Below are positions 21,441 to 30,727 of a DNA stretch of 39,186 nt, piece by piece. Within the stretch, counting starts at the first letter, position 1; every line of letters starts with the position of its first letter. The position numbers and the translations under genes are program-made. This stretch comes from Magnetococcales bacterium (GTDB lineage: Bacteria > Pseudomonadota > Magnetococcia > Magnetococcales > JADGAP01): contig JADGAP010000011.1 in the NCBI GenBank assembly GCA_015231965.1, positions 1-39,186 on the forward strand. Direction: 5' to 3'. The notes under the pieces are model-generated. The model was not told the origin of the DNA. It worked only from the letters and a program-made list of their open reading frames with translations, and did no database searches.

Positions 21441-23378
21441 ATGTCGGAAAAGCATGGGCAGGGCGTCACTCGGCGTGATCTGTTGGGAACCGGCATCAAG
21501 GTGGCCACCATCGGCGGCTTGGCCGGGGTGGCGGGCCGGGTGGCGGTGGGCGGCGGCGTGGTGACGGCGGCGGGTCTGCCCGGCGCGGCCCAGGCTTCCG
21601 GCAACGCCGACGTGCCTCCCGGTCAGTTGGACGAATATTATGGTTTCTGGAGCGGCGGTCACTCCGGCGAGGTGCGGGTGCTGGGTCTGCCCTCGATGCG
21701 CGAGCTGATGCGCATCCCCGTCTTCAACCGCGAGAGCGCCTCCGGTTGGGGCCTGACCAACGAGAGCAAGAAGATCCTCTCCGAGGGGCTGACCCCCGAG
21801 ACTAAGGAGTATCTCAAGAAGCAGGGCATGGTCACCTTTGACCACGGCGACACCCACCACCCCCGCATGTCCTACACCGATGGGGCCTACGACGGGCGGT
21901 ATGTGTTCATCAACGACAAGGCCAACACCCGCATCGCCCGCATCCGTTGCGACATCATGAAGACCGACAAGGTGCTGGAGATCCCCAACGCCCACGCCAT
22001 CCATGGTCTGCGCCTGCAACGCTTCCCCAAGACGGGCTACGTCTTCTGCAACAGCGAAATGCGCATCCCCCTGCCCAATGACGGTACGAACATGAACGAT
22101 CCCAAGAAGTACGTGGGCATGTTCTCCGCCGTCGACGCCGACACCATGAAGGTGGCCTGGCAGGTGATGGTCAGCGGCAATCTGGACAACAACGACTCCG
22201 ACTATCACGGCAAGTACGTGGCCGCCACCTGCTACAACTCGGAAGAGGGGGTGACCACCGCCGAGATGACCGGCTCCCCCACCGACCACGCGGTCTTCTT
22301 CAACATCAAGGAGATCGAAGCGGCGGTGAAGGCTGGCAAGGTCAAGACGATCAGCGGCGTGCCGGTGGTGGACGGGCGCAAGGAGGCCAAGTCCCAATTC
22401 ACCCGGTACATCCCGGTGGCCAACAGCCCCCACGGCTGCAACGCCACCCCCGATGGCAAGTACGTCGTACTCAACGGCAAGCTCTCCCCCACCGTCACGG
22501 TGGTGGAATGGGCCAAGCTGGACGATCTTTTCGCGGGCAAGATCGCCGAGAAGGATTGCATCGTCGCCAATCCCGAACTGGGTCTGGGGCCGTTGCACAC
22601 CACCTTCGACGGTCGGGGCAACTGCTATACCTCCGTCTTCCTCGACAGCCAGATCGTCAAGTGGAACATGGCGGACGCCATCAAGCAGTACAGCGGCGAC
22701 AAGTCGGTCAATCCCGTCCGCCAGAAGCTGGACGTTCACTATCAGGTGGGCCACACCAACGCCTCCATGGCCGAATCCAAGGAGGCCGACGGCAAGTGGC
22801 TGGTGGCCTTGTGCAAATTCTCCAAGGACCGCTTCCTCAACGTCGGTCCGTTGAAGCCGGAAAATGATCAGTTGATCGATATCTCCGGCGACGAGATGAA
22901 GCTGGTGCATGACGGCCCCACCTTCGCCGAGCCCCACGACGCCATCATCGTCCACAAGTCCAAGGTCAATCCCGTCGAGATCTACAACCCGAACGACCCC
23001 CTCTTCGCCGACCTGCACGCCCAAGCCAAGAAAGATGGCGTGGAACTGGGCAAGGCCAGCGTCGTGATTCGCGACAAGAAGGATTCCAAGAAGGTCCGGG
23101 TCTACATGTTCAGCCAGGCCCCCGCCTTTAGCATGACCGACTTCACGGTCAAGAAGGGCGATGAAGTGACGGTGATCGTCACCAACATCGACGACATCGT
23201 CGACCTGACCCATGGCTTCACCATGGTGGGCCACAACGTCTGCATGGAGGTCGGCCCCCAAGCCTCCGCTTCCATCACCTTCAAGGCGGATCGCGTCGGC
23301 GTTCAGTACTACTACTGCCAGTGGTTCTGCCATGCGCTCCACATGGAGATGCAGGGCCGGATGCTCGTGGAAGCGTAA
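21441..23378 (+). CDS. nosZ: Nitrous oxide reductase, clade I (Tat-exported)
   Basis: NosZ reduces N2O to N2 in the periplasm. The 645-residue precursor begins with a Tat signal (TRRDLLGTG, Arg11-Arg12) typical of clade I enzymes. The beta-propeller holds the CuZ cluster ligands, with the first His pair in [12 protein letters not shown]. The C-terminal cupredoxin domain holds CuA: His591 in LTHGF, Cys626, Trp628, Cys630, His634 and Met637 in [12 protein letters not shown]. Start ATG 21441 has GGAGG about 8 bases upstream. Lys and Asp are frequent and synonymous codon use is more biased than in neighbours, in line with high expression. It is followed by nosD after 10 bases. Confidence 0.98.
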   Translation: MSEKHGQGVTRRDLLGTGIKVATIGGLAGVAGRVAVGGGVVTAAGLPGAAQASGNADVPPGQLDEYYGFWSGGHSGEVRVLGLPSMRELMRIPVFNRESASGWGLTNESKKILSEGLTPETKEYLKKQGMVTFDHGDTHHPRMSYTDGAYDGRYVFINDKANTRIARIRCDIMKTDKVLEIPNAHAIHGLRLQRFPKTGYVFCNSEMRIPLPNDGTNMNDPKKYVGMFSAVDADTMKVAWQVMVSGNLDNNDSDYHGKYVAATCYNSEEGVTTAEMTGSPTDHAVFFNIKEIEAAVKAGKVKTISGVPVVDGRKEAKSQFTRYIPVANSPHGCNATPDGKYVVLNGKLSPTVTVVEWAKLDDLFAGKIAEKDCIVANPELGLGPLHTTFDGRGNCYTSVFLDSQIVKWNMADAIKQYSGDKSVNPVRQKLDVHYQVGHTNASMAESKEADGKWLVALCKFSKDRFLNVGPLKPENDQLIDISGDEMKLVHDGPTFAEPHDAIIVHKSKVNPVEIYNPNDPLFADLHAQAKKDGVELGKASVVIRDKKDSKKVRVYMFSQAPAFSMTDFTVKKGDEVTVIVTNIDDIVDLTHGFTMVGHNVCMEVGPQASASITFKADRVGVQYYYCQWFCHALHMEMQGRMLVEA

Positions 23379-23388
23379 GACGATACCC

Positions 23389-24702
23389 ATGAAGATTTTT
23401 CTTCATGGCGGCAAGACGCCGACGGCCGGGATGTTCCTGGCCGTCGGCCTTTTCATGGTCGCTTCTCCAGGCGTCGCGGCGGTGTGGGACGTGGCGCCGG
23501 GGGAGGCGAACCTGCGGCAGGCCATCGCCCAGTCCGCCCCCGGCGATGTGATCCGCCTCGCCCCCGGACGCCACGGCCCCGCCGTGGTGGACCGCCCCCT
23601 CACCCTGGAAGGCCCCCCCGAGGCGATCATCGACGGCGGCGGCCAGGGCAGCGTCCTCATCGTCAACGCCCCCGGCGTGACGGTGCGAGGGATCACCCTC
23701 ACGGGGTCCGGCCTCGTGGAACCCGACCTGGACAGCGGTCTTTTGGCCAACAAAAGCGCCGAAGGGGTGGTGATCGAACAGACCCGGGTGGAGGGCAATC
23801 TCTACGGCATCTCCATCCAGGGACCGCCCCGGGCGGTGGTGCGGGGCAATCGCATCGCCAATCGCACCGACCTGCGGCTCAACGATCAGGGCAACGGCAT
23901 CAATATTTGGGACTCCACCGGATCCCTCTTCGAGGATAACGTGATCGTGGGGGGGCGGGACGGACTCTACCTCCACACCGCCCACGGCAACATCATTCGG
24001 CGCAACCATTTCACCGAGCTGCGCTTCGCCGTCCATTACATGTACGGCAACAACAACGAGGTGCGGGACAACGTCTCCATCGGCAACAGCGTGGGCTATG
24101 CCCTGATGTACTCCAACCGATTGAAGGTGACGGGCAATCTCTCCCTCAACGACCGGGACCACGGGTTGATGCTCCACTCCTCCCACCATTCGGAGATGTC
24201 CGGCAACTACGTCAAGGCGACCCGCGACAAGTGCGCCTTCGTCTACACCTCGTCGCGGAACGCCATTCACGACAACCGTTTCGAGGGGTGCGACATCGGC
24301 CTGCATTTCACCGGCGGTTCGGAAAAGAACGAAATGTTCGGCAATGCCTTCGTCGCCAATCATACCCAGGTGAAATATTCCGGAATGGTCTATTATGAGT
24401 GGTCCAAGGATCGGCGGGGCAACTATTGGAGCGACAACGCCGCGTTTGACCTCAACGGCGACGGCGTGGCCGACGTGGCCTATCGTCCCAACACCTTGAT
24501 GGATCGGGTGGTGTGGCGTTATCCCCTGGCCAAGCTGCTGCTCTCCAGCCCGGTGATGGAGACGTTGCGTTTCGCCCAGAGCCAGTTTCCCGCCCTGAAC
24601 CCCGGTGGCGTGGTGGACAGTTGGCCGTTGATGGCCGCGCCCCCCCTTCCCGTCGCCCTTCCCGATCCCCTCCCCGAACCCCGTTCCGAGCCCGCCGCAT
24701 GA
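23389..24702 (+). CDS. nosD: NosD, periplasmic copper-cluster maturation protein
   Basis: The 437-residue protein has an N-terminal signal peptide (hydrophobic segment about 14-30, ending in VAA) and a right-handed parallel beta-helix (CASH repeats) with many N-G-x-V/I-x-x-N turns, as in NosD. It works with NosFY in building the CuZ site of NosZ. The ATG at 23389 is chosen because it lies 10 bases after nosZ and gives a proper signal peptide; the longer frame overlaps nosZ. There is no strong ribosome site, so coupling to nosZ is likely. Its stop overlaps nosF by ATGA. Confidence 0.94.
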   Translation: MKIFLHGGKTPTAGMFLAVGLFMVASPGVAAVWDVAPGEANLRQAIAQSAPGDVIRLAPGRHGPAVVDRPLTLEGPPEAIIDGGGQGSVLIVNAPGVTVRGITLTGSGLVEPDLDSGLLANKSAEGVVIEQTRVEGNLYGISIQGPPRAVVRGNRIANRTDLRLNDQGNGINIWDSTGSLFEDNVIVGGRDGLYLHTAHGNIIRRNHFTELRFAVHYMYGNNNEVRDNVSIGNSVGYALMYSNRLKVTGNLSLNDRDHGLMLHSSHHSEMSGNYVKATRDKCAFVYTSSRNAIHDNRFEGCDIGLHFTGGSEKNEMFGNAFVANHTQVKYSGMVYYEWSKDRRGNYWSDNAAFDLNGDGVADVAYRPNTLMDRVVWRYPLAKLLLSSPVMETLRFAQSQFPALNPGGVVDSWPLMAAPPLPVALPDPLPEPRSEPAA

Positions 24703-25625
24703 GCGTTCCCGCCCTGGCCGTCGAAGGCGTCATCAAGCAATATCCCGGACGGCGCGCCTTGAACGGCGTCAGCTTCGCCATTCCGCCGGGGGTCTGCGTC
24801 GCCCTGCTGGGGCACAACGGTGCCGGCAAGACCACGCTGATGAAGCTGCTGTTGGGGCTCACCCGTCCCACCGCCGGAGCGGTGCGGGTGCTGGGGGAGA
24901 ATCCGGCGGAGGTTCCCTTGGAGTTCCGCCGTCAGATCGGATTTTTGCCGGAAAACGTCATCTTCCACGACGAACTCACGGGGCGGGACACCCTCCGGTT
25001 TTACGCCCGGCTCAAAGGGGAGCGGCTCTCCCGTTGCGACGAGCTGCTGGCCCGGGTGGGATTGGCGGAGGCGGCGGGTCGGCGGGTCAAGACCTACTCC
25101 AAGGGGATGCGGCAGCGTCTCGGGTTGGCCCAGGCGCTGTTGGGCGAGCCCAAGGTGCTGCTGCTGGACGAGCCCACCACCGGCCTGGATCCCATGTTGC
25201 GCCAGGAGTTCTATCGCATCATCCAGGAGTTGCGGGACGGCGGCTCGACGATTCTGCTCTCCTCCCACGTTCTGACCGAACTGGAGGCCCGCACCGATCT
25301 GGCGGCGATCTTGCGCCAGGGGGAGTTGGCCGCCTGGGGTTCCCTGGATGAACTGCGATGTCAGGCGGATCTGCCGGTGCGGCTGCGTCTCGCCTCCGCC
25401 GACGAGGCCGCCGACGTGGCCCAGCGGCTGGATGGCCTCGCCGCCAACTTGCTGACCCCCCGTTCCCTGGAGGTGGTCTGCGCCGTCTCCGACAAAATGG
25501 CGGCGTTGCGCCAAATCGCCGAACTGGGGGAGGTGGTGGTGGATCTGGAAATTCAACTTCCCTCCCTGGACGACGTGTACGTCCACTTCGGCCATCATGC
25601 CGCTTCCGAAGAGGATCCCCGGTGA
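24699..25625 (+). CDS. nosF: NosF, ABC transporter ATPase for NosZ maturation
   Basis: This is a 308-residue ABC ATPase with Walker A GHNGAGKTT (38-46), signature YSKGMRQRLG (133-142) and Walker B VLLLDEPT (153-160). The C-terminal extension (about 225-308) is typical of NosF and contacts partner subunits. NosF pairs with NosY in the membrane, and the NosDFY complex supplies sulfur/copper for CuZ assembly. ATGA overlap with nosD and GTGA overlap with nosY indicate tight coupling. Confidence 0.96.
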   Translation: MSVPALAVEGVIKQYPGRRALNGVSFAIPPGVCVALLGHNGAGKTTLMKLLLGLTRPTAGAVRVLGENPAEVPLEFRRQIGFLPENVIFHDELTGRDTLRFYARLKGERLSRCDELLARVGLAEAAGRRVKTYSKGMRQRLGLAQALLGEPKVLLLDEPTTGLDPMLRQEFYRIIQELRDGGSTILLSSHVLTELEARTDLAAILRQGELAAWGSLDELRCQADLPVRLRLASADEAADVAQRLDGLAANLLTPRSLEVVCAVSDKMAALRQIAELGEVVVDLEIQLPSLDDVYVHFGHHAASEEDPR

Positions 25626-26449
25626 ATCCCACTCTCGTCATCGCCGGCAAGGAGATTCGCGACGCCCTGCGCAACCGCTGGGTGGTCAGCGCCACCCTGC
25701 TTTTGGCGGGCCTCGCCTTCGCCCTGGCCTTTTTGGGCAGCGCCCCCACTGGGGAGTTGGGGGTCAAACCCCTGGCCGTCACCGTGGTCAGTCTGGCCAG
25801 TTTGACCATTTTCCTGCTCCCCCTCATCGCCCTGATGCTCTCCTACGACGCCCTGGTGGGGGAGGCGGAACGGGGGACGCTGCTGCTTTTGTTCACCTAT
25901 CCCGTCACCAAGACGCAAATTTTGCTGGGCAAGTTCACCGGACACGTGACGGTGCTGGCCATCGCCACGGTGGTGGGCTACGGCGCGGCGGGGGCGGCGG
26001 CGGGACTAAACGCGGGGGGGGCGGATCCCCAAAGCTGGAAGGCCTTCGCCGCCTTGTTGGGCAGTTCGGCGCTGCTGGGCGGGGTGTTCATCGCCCTGGC
26101 CTATCTGATCAGCGCCCTGGTGCGGGAGCGGGGGACGGCGGCGGGGGCGGCCATCGGCGTCTGGCTGCTGTTCGTCGTGCTTTACGACATGGGATTGCTG
26201 GGATTGCTGGCCGCCACCAAGGGGCAGATTCACGAAAAAATTTTTCCCTGGTTGCTGCTGGCCAATCCGGCGGATGTCTACCGATTGTTCAATCTGACCA
26301 CCTTCGACAACGTGCGGGCCTTTTCCGGCCTGGCGGGGTTGAGTGGTCAGATCAGCTTTTCCCCCGCTCTGCTGTTGGGGGTGTTGACGGCGTGGATGGT
26401 CGTCCCGTTGATCCTGGCGGTGGCGGTGTTCAAGCGCCGGGAGTGGTGA
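25622..26449 (+). CDS. nosY: NosY, ABC transporter permease for NosZ maturation
   Basis: The 275-residue inner-membrane protein has six predicted helices and an ABC-2-type permease pattern (KEIRDALRNRW at the N-terminus, ERGTLLLLFTYPV, and a last helix before KRREW). The GTG at 25622 overlaps the nosF stop (GTGA). It forms the transmembrane part of the NosDFY complex. Confidence 0.95.
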   Translation: MNPTLVIAGKEIRDALRNRWVVSATLLLAGLAFALAFLGSAPTGELGVKPLAVTVVSLASLTIFLLPLIALMLSYDALVGEAERGTLLLLFTYPVTKTQILLGKFTGHVTVLAIATVVGYGAAGAAAGLNAGGADPQSWKAFAALLGSSALLGGVFIALAYLISALVRERGTAAGAAIGVWLLFVVLYDMGLLGLLAATKGQIHEKIFPWLLLANPADVYRLFNLTTFDNVRAFSGLAGLSGQISFSPALLLGVLTAWMVVPLILAVAVFKRREW

Positions 26450-26491
26450 TCCCCGCCCTTTTGTTCATGTTGTTCATGGGATGAATCGCAC

Positions 26492-27001
26492 ATGAAATCA
26501 GTGCATTGGATGGTCGCCGCGCTGTTTCTCCTGGCCGCCTGCGGGGCTCCGGAGGAGCCTCCTCCCGCCCCCCGAGAGCCCGGGGCCGGGGTGGTGGGCT
26601 ACTACTGCGGCATGACCCTGGCGGAACACACCGGTCCCAAGGGGCAACTGTTCGTCGCCGGGGAGCCTGGTCCGTTGTGGTTCTCCTCGGTGCGGGATCT
26701 CTTCGCCTATTTGCAACTGGAGGGGGCGACGCGGCGCATCCTGGCCCGTTACGTCAACGACATGGGTCGGGCCGAGGGGGGAAATCCCCCGCCGGACAGT
26801 TGGATCGACGCGCAAAAGGCGGTGTTCGTCGTGGGGTCGTCGCAAAAGGGGGGCATGGGGGGGGCGGAGATCCTCCCCTTCGCCGACCGGACGGCGGCGC
26901 AACGCTTCGCCCAGCAGTGGGGCGGACGGGTGGTCGCCTTCGGGGAGGTGGGGCCAGAGGATGTCTTCCCTCCCAACGCCCAGGAGCCCCCGGCCAAGTA
27001 A
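26492..27001 (+). CDS. nosL: NosL, copper-binding lipoprotein
   Basis: This is a 169-residue outer- or inner-membrane lipoprotein: lipobox LLAAC with Cys17, a short Pro-rich linker, then YYCGM (Cys39, Met41), the Cu(I)-binding motif of NosL, and a later conserved MGGAEILPF segment with Met near residue 124. It delivers copper to apo-NosZ via NosD/NosFY. The gene ends the nos cluster, 42 bases after nosY. Confidence 0.94.
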   Translation: MKSVHWMVAALFLLAACGAPEEPPPAPREPGAGVVGYYCGMTLAEHTGPKGQLFVAGEPGPLWFSSVRDLFAYLQLEGATRRILARYVNDMGRAEGGNPPPDSWIDAQKAVFVVGSSQKGGMGGAEILPFADRTAAQRFAQQWGGRVVAFGEVGPEDVFPPNAQEPPAK

Positions 27002-27034
27002 CGGGGAACAGCGTTGGCGTCATGATTGGCGCGG

Positions 27035-27071
27035 AAAAAAGGCGGTGCCCCCGAGGAAGGAACGCCGCCTT
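27035..27071 (-). terminator. Intrinsic terminator of the DUF1640-like gene
   Basis: On the - strand AAGGCGG (27071-27065) pairs with CCGCCTT (27045-27039) around a 19-base loop and is followed by a T-run (complement of the A-run at 27035-27040). It lies about 40 bases after the stop at 27109. Confidence 0.7.
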
Positions 27072-27108
27072 GGCGTTGGAGGGGGCGCGGCGGGGAGGGT
27101 GAACCGGG

Positions 27109-27378
27109 TCAATGACCGCCGGGCAGCAGCTTGATCAGGGCCACCACGACGCCCGACATGCCGATGACCCACTTGATGATCTCCACCTTGGATCGTTCGA
27201 TCTCCAACTGCAATTCCTGCTTCTGCAATTGCAAATCGCCCTTGGTGGCCAATTCGGTCAATCGGGCCTCCTGGGCGTCCCGGAAGGCGTCGGAAATCGC
27301 TTCGGCCTGGGCTTCCGGAATGCCGGAATCCTTGAGCCGACGGACAAATTTCAGGGTGTCGTAGGTGATGGCGATCAT
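27109..27378 (-). CDS. DUF1640-like coiled-coil membrane protein
   Basis: This 89-residue protein starts MIAITYDTLKFVRRLKDSG, the N-terminal pattern of DUF1640 (MCUR1/CCDC90-like) bacterial proteins. A central charged helix/coiled coil (about 30-65) is followed by one C-terminal membrane helix (about 67-85). Function in bacteria is unknown. It has its own ribosome site (GAGAGGGG upstream), a terminator, and is convergent with the nos operon. Single-gene unit. Confidence 0.82.
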   Translation of the reverse strand: MIAITYDTLKFVRRLKDSGIPEAQAEAISDAFRDAQEARLTELATKGDLQLQKQELQLEIERSKVEIIKWVIGMSGVVVALIKLLPGGH

Positions 27379-27515
27379 GATTTACCCCTCTCTCGAATGT
27401 ATTCTAACCTTGGGAGGATACCATAATCCACCGATTTTTCACCGTTCCTCGCTGACCAGGCGAACTCGGCCATGGGGGAGTTGTGGGTTCCGGTCCGCCC
27501 AGGGTCGCCCGGATG

Positions 27516-29000
27516 TCACCCCGTCGCCGCCCGGACGTCGTTCCCGGCTCGGCGCAATCCCAGGGCCTTCAGCGCCGGACGATCGATCTTGCCATTGGCC
27601 AGCAACGGCATGGACTCCAACCGTTGCAACTCGAAGGGATGCTTGTAGCGGGCCAGTCGAGGATTGAGAAACTCCCGCACCTCCGCCAACGATAAATCCC
27701 CATCCCCCACGTAAAAGGCCAGCCCCACCTCGCCCCACAAGGGATGGGGAATCCCCACCACCACCGCTTGGGCGATGCGGGGATGTTCCATCAAGGGCTT
27801 TTCCACCTCGCCGGGATAGACGTTCTCCCCGCCGGAGATAAACATCTCCTTTTTTCGTCCGACCACGTAAAAATAACCCTCGCGGTCTACCTTCACCAAA
27901 TCCCCGGTGGCGAAGAGCCCCTCCCGCAGGGCGGCGGCGAACAACTCCGGATCCCGCCAGTAGCCCTGGCAGAGGTGCGGCCCGCCGATGAGCATCTCCC
28001 CCACCCGATCCGGCCCCACGTCCTGCCCGTCCTCGTCCACCACCCGCACCCGGGAGTGGGCCATGGGTTTGCCGATGGAGGTGGGACGGCGGAAGGCCTC
28101 CCCGGTCTCCAGCAAAAAACAGTTCGGCCCCACCTCGGTCAGTCCGAACCCCTGCTTGAAGGGGGCTCCCCGCCGATGATAGGCCTGAATCAACGCCGGA
28201 CTCAGCGGTGCCCCGCCGGAGAGGAAAAAGCGGATGGAGGAAAAATCCGTCGCGGCGAAATCCGCATGATCTTGCATCGCCTGGAACATGGTGGGCACGG
28301 CCCAAAAGACGGTGACGCCCCCCTCGCGGATCTCCCGCAGCACCAGACCCGGATCAAAACGTTCGTGGAGAATCAGGGTTCCGCCGATGGAGAGCAGGGG
28401 CAGGCAGAAGACGTTGTATCCCCCGGTGTGGAAAAACGGCGTGTTGACGATGGAAACATCCCCCGGACGCAACACATCCGCCCCCACCGTGCCGGCCATG
28501 TTGGCCATGAGCATGGCGGCGTGGAGCATCACCCCCTTGGGTCGTCCCGTGGAGCCGGAGGTGAAGAGCATCAGCAGCGGCTGGTCGTCGTCGATCTCCC
28601 GGGAGGGAAAGGGGGATTCGGGGGGCGGGTCGAGGGAGTCCAGCCCTTGCCAGGGGAGGGAGACGTCGGGAGGCGGGGTGCCGACGCCCAGCAGCAGGCG
28701 GGGTTCCACCCGGCGCAGGAGGTCGTTCCGCTCTTCGGCGGCCAGTCGATGGTTGAGGGGGACGAACATCGCCCCCAGTTTGGCGCAGGCGAAAAATAGC
28801 GTGAGATGTTCCAATCGGTTGGGGGCCAGCAGCGCCAGCCGGTCGCCCTGTTCCACCCCTTGGGCGTGGAGCCATCCTGCCCAGCGGCGGATTTCCGTTT
28901 CCAATTGGGCGTAGGAGAGGGTTCGGCCGGTGGAGCGGTCGAGGAGGGCGGGGTGGTGGGGTTGGTGGAGAGAGAACTCCCGGATGAAATCCCGCCACAT
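27516..29000 (-). CDS. Acyl-CoA synthetase (AMP-binding, long-chain FACS-like)
   Basis: The 494-residue ANL-superfamily ligase activates a carboxylic acid to acyl-AMP and acyl-CoA. Motifs: TSGSTGRPKGVML (P-loop A3), NTPFFHTGGYN, GFGLTEVGPN (A5), ATGDLV (A7), GRKKEMFISGGENVYP (A8) and the catalytic Lys of NGKIDRPALK near the end. ATG 29000 is chosen: GGGAG lies 7 bases upstream and the protein begins MWRDFIREFS; the longer frame up to 29153 is repeat-derived sequence (repeat copy C), not protein. Substrate is undetermined. It lies apart from the next - strand gene, separated by repeats. Confidence 0.92.
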   Translation of the reverse strand: MWRDFIREFSLHQPHHPALLDRSTGRTLSYAQLETEIRRWAGWLHAQGVEQGDRLALLAPNRLEHLTLFFACAKLGAMFVPLNHRLAAEERNDLLRRVEPRLLLGVGTPPPDVSLPWQGLDSLDPPPESPFPSREIDDDQPLLMLFTSGSTGRPKGVMLHAAMLMANMAGTVGADVLRPGDVSIVNTPFFHTGGYNVFCLPLLSIGGTLILHERFDPGLVLREIREGGVTVFWAVPTMFQAMQDHADFAATDFSSIRFFLSGGAPLSPALIQAYHRRGAPFKQGFGLTEVGPNCFLLETGEAFRRPTSIGKPMAHSRVRVVDEDGQDVGPDRVGEMLIGGPHLCQGYWRDPELFAAALREGLFATGDLVKVDREGYFYVVGRKKEMFISGGENVYPGEVEKPLMEHPRIAQAVVVGIPHPLWGEVGLAFYVGDGDLSLAEVREFLNPRLARYKHPFELQRLESMPLLANGKIDRPALKALGLRRAGNDVRAATG

Positions 29001-29038
29001 GGCGAGGCTCCCGAAAAAAAGTGAAGAGGAGAAAAACA

Positions 29039-29230
29039 AGCAAAAAAAGGTGAAGGGGGGCTTTGGGGGGACAGTTCTCTGTCCCCCCAAGGTTTTGTAT
29101 TTGCTTTGGCCTTTGCGGCCCGATGCGCCCATCCAGCCTGAAAAATCCGTCAACCCCGCCGAATCGATTCAAGCAGCATCGGGCCGCCGGGGGGCAGGGG
29201 GGGCCTTCCACCCCCCGAATCCCTCCGAGG
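29039..29230 (+). repeat. G-run hairpin repeat, copy C (long form)
   Basis: It has the A-run, GGTGAAGGGGGG, a perfect 12-base-pair hairpin at 29063-29090 (loop TTCT), then TTTGCTTTGGCCTTTGC, GGCCCGATGCGC, and later GCATCGGGCCGCC and CCCCCCGAATCCC. Block order equals copy B at 13613-13790. It lies directly upstream of the acyl-CoA synthetase. Confidence 0.8.
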
Positions 29231-29231
29231 C
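29184..29231 (+). repeat. 48-base direct repeat, first copy
   Basis: It is identical over 48 bases to 29341-29388. The similarity continues weakly to a shared TTTCCTCCGAAG. It forms the right end of repeat copy C. Confidence 0.85.
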
Positions 29232-29300
29232 ACGATTTCCTCCGAAGCCATCGCCAGGGGCGGGAGGTTGGATCACGTTCCGAGGATGTGAATTGAGCCC

Positions 29301-29330
29301 CCTGGATTCCCGCTTTCGCGGGAATGACGA
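29301..29330 (-). repeat. dRS3-like palindromic repeat, copy 3
   Basis: CCTGGATTCCCGC-TTTC-GCGGGAATGACGA, the same element as at 6782 and 6897, differs mainly in the 4-base loop. Confidence 0.85.
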
Positions 29331-29340
29331 TTGTGGGGGG

Positions 29341-29388
29341 CCGCCGGGGGGCAGGGGGGGCCTTCCACCCCCCGAATCCCTCCGAGGC
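29341..29388 (+). repeat. 48-base direct repeat, second copy
   Basis: This is an exact copy of 29184-29231, 157 bases downstream. A dRS3-like palindrome ends 11 bases before it. Confidence 0.85.
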
Positions 29389-29487
29389 CACTTTTCCTCC
29401 GAAGGCTCCCACCCCGCCCGGGGGAACGGCATTCTTTCGAGCGAGGTTGGCCTTTATCGTGAAACAACGTCTTCACCTCACCCCCGG

Positions 29488-29511
29488 CCCCTCTCCATGA
29501 ATGGAGAGGGG
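29488..29511 (+). repeat. Short palindrome (CCCCTCTCCAT hairpin)
   Basis: An 11-base inverted repeat with a two-base centre (CCCCTCTCCAT-GA-ATGGAGAGGGG) is preceded by TCACCCCCGGC. This motif recurs in many bacterial intergenic regions and yields no protein. It lies about 60 bases beyond the stop of the hydrolase gene. Confidence 0.7.
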
Positions 29512-29566
29512 AGAAGGGGGCTTTGAAGCCCGTTTCATGCTTCGGGAGGCGCCTATCCCATGCCCG

Positions 29567-30376
29567 TTAGATCTCCCCCAGCCAGCGACGTTGGAAGAAC
29601 TCCCGGATTCTCTCCCCCACCTCGGCGCTTTTTTCCAGGAAAAAGAGATGGTCGGTCCCGGCGATGTGGACCCGTTCGGAGCCTGGAATCCGGCTCCCCA
29701 GCAGATCGACGTTGGCCGGGGGAACCAGCCGGTCCTGGTCGCCGCCCAAAATCAGCGTCGGGGCGGCGATGCGCTCCAGGGGCAGGGGATGACGCAGGAA
29801 GCGCTCCACCGCGTCGTATTGCCGCATCACCTGCTCCAGCCGCTCCTCGTGTTCAAGACGGCGTTGCACGATGTAGCCGTGAACCTCGGGAAAGAAGGAT
29901 TGCAGCAGCGGACAAAAGGTGGGGGCGAGGGCGGCCTGAATCCGGGCCGTCGCCTCCATTTGATAAATATTGCGCACCTGCTCGGCGGGGAGCAGGGGAA
30001 AAATCCGGGCGAACTCGGGGCCGCCGGAGGAGGTTCCCAGCAGGGCCATGGCCCCCAGCCGCTCCGGTGCCCGCAGCGCCAGAAGCTGGGCGACGAACCC
30101 CCCCATGCTCAAGCCGATCACCCCAAAACGGCGATGGCCCAGCCGATCCATCACCCCCAGGGCGTCGGCGGCCAGGTCGTCCAAGGCATAGGGGGATTCC
30201 GCCGGAGGGGCGCGGCCCATCCCCCGGTTTTCCGGCAGAATGAGTTGAAACCACGGCGTCAACGGCTCGATCACCCGCTCGAAAATCCACGCCCCGCTGG
30301 CAAATCCGGGGAGGCACAGCACCGGCGGTCCCTGGCCCGCCGTGGTGAAGGGGATGGGGTTCTCTTCTTCGGTCAT
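29567..30376 (-). CDS. Alpha/beta hydrolase
   Basis: The 269-residue protein has the classical fold: LCLPGF oxyanion region, nucleophile Ser in GLSMGG, catalytic Asp in LGGDQDRLVP and His in GTDHLFFLE. It is close in pattern to the 3-oxoadipate enol-lactonase/esterase-like group, but substrate cannot be inferred. ATG 30376 is chosen because GGGAG lies about 8 bases upstream; a longer frame reaches ATG 30433 and would overlap the small ORF upstream. No signal peptide, so it is cytoplasmic. Confidence 0.87.
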   Translation of the reverse strand: MTEEENPIPFTTAGQGPPVLCLPGFASGAWIFERVIEPLTPWFQLILPENRGMGRAPPAESPYALDDLAADALGVMDRLGHRRFGVIGLSMGGFVAQLLALRAPERLGAMALLGTSSGGPEFARIFPLLPAEQVRNIYQMEATARIQAALAPTFCPLLQSFFPEVHGYIVQRRLEHEERLEQVMRQYDAVERFLRHPLPLERIAAPTLILGGDQDRLVPPANVDLLGSRIPGSERVHIAGTDHLFFLEKSAEVGERIREFFQRRWLGEI

Positions 30377-30413
30377 GATGGATTCTCCCAATTTTTCCGC
30401 CATGGTTTCCGCG

Positions 30414-30605
30414 TCATGCCGGATCATCTTCAAAATAGGGGCGATCTTCCGGCGGTGGATCGTCCCGCTCCCGCATGAAGTCCTCCGGAATCTGGGACGG
30501 GGCGGCGAAAAAATCGTCCCATGGACCCCGGACGGGGGAAGGGGGATCGGCGTCGGAATTCACTCCGGAAGGGGAAGGGGGTGGGGCGTGGCGGTGGATG
30601 GTCAT
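30414..30605 (-). CDS. Small proline-rich ORF, possible leader gene of the hydrolase
   Basis: A 63-codon ORF with ATG 30605 has GGAGG 7 bases upstream, a good ribosome site. The product is rich in Pro, Asp and Arg, with no membrane helix, and resembles no family I know. It ends 37 bases before the hydrolase start, same strand, divergent from dnaE. It could be a genuine small disordered protein or a chance ORF. Confidence 0.45.
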   Translation of the reverse strand: MTIHRHAPPPSPSGVNSDADPPSPVRGPWDDFFAAPSQIPEDFMRERDDPPPEDRPYFEDDPA

Positions 30606-30727
30606 GGCGTCGCCTCCGTTTGACGGAATGGTTGGAACGGCGCGGTCTTGACGGGGCGTCGGGGGAACGGGACAATCGCCCGGCGAGGGGGAGCGTCCCC
30701 TTCCCCTTTTTTCGAGAACTGCGGGCC

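Noticed and set aside
27516-29153. Longer N-terminus for the acyl-CoA synthetase
   Set aside because: The extra 51 residues are translated from repeat copy C; ATG 29000 has a ribosome site.
29300-29476. ORFs encoding SFPRKRES/VIPAKAGIQ-type peptides
   Set aside because: These peptides are typical spurious translations of the dRS3-like palindrome.
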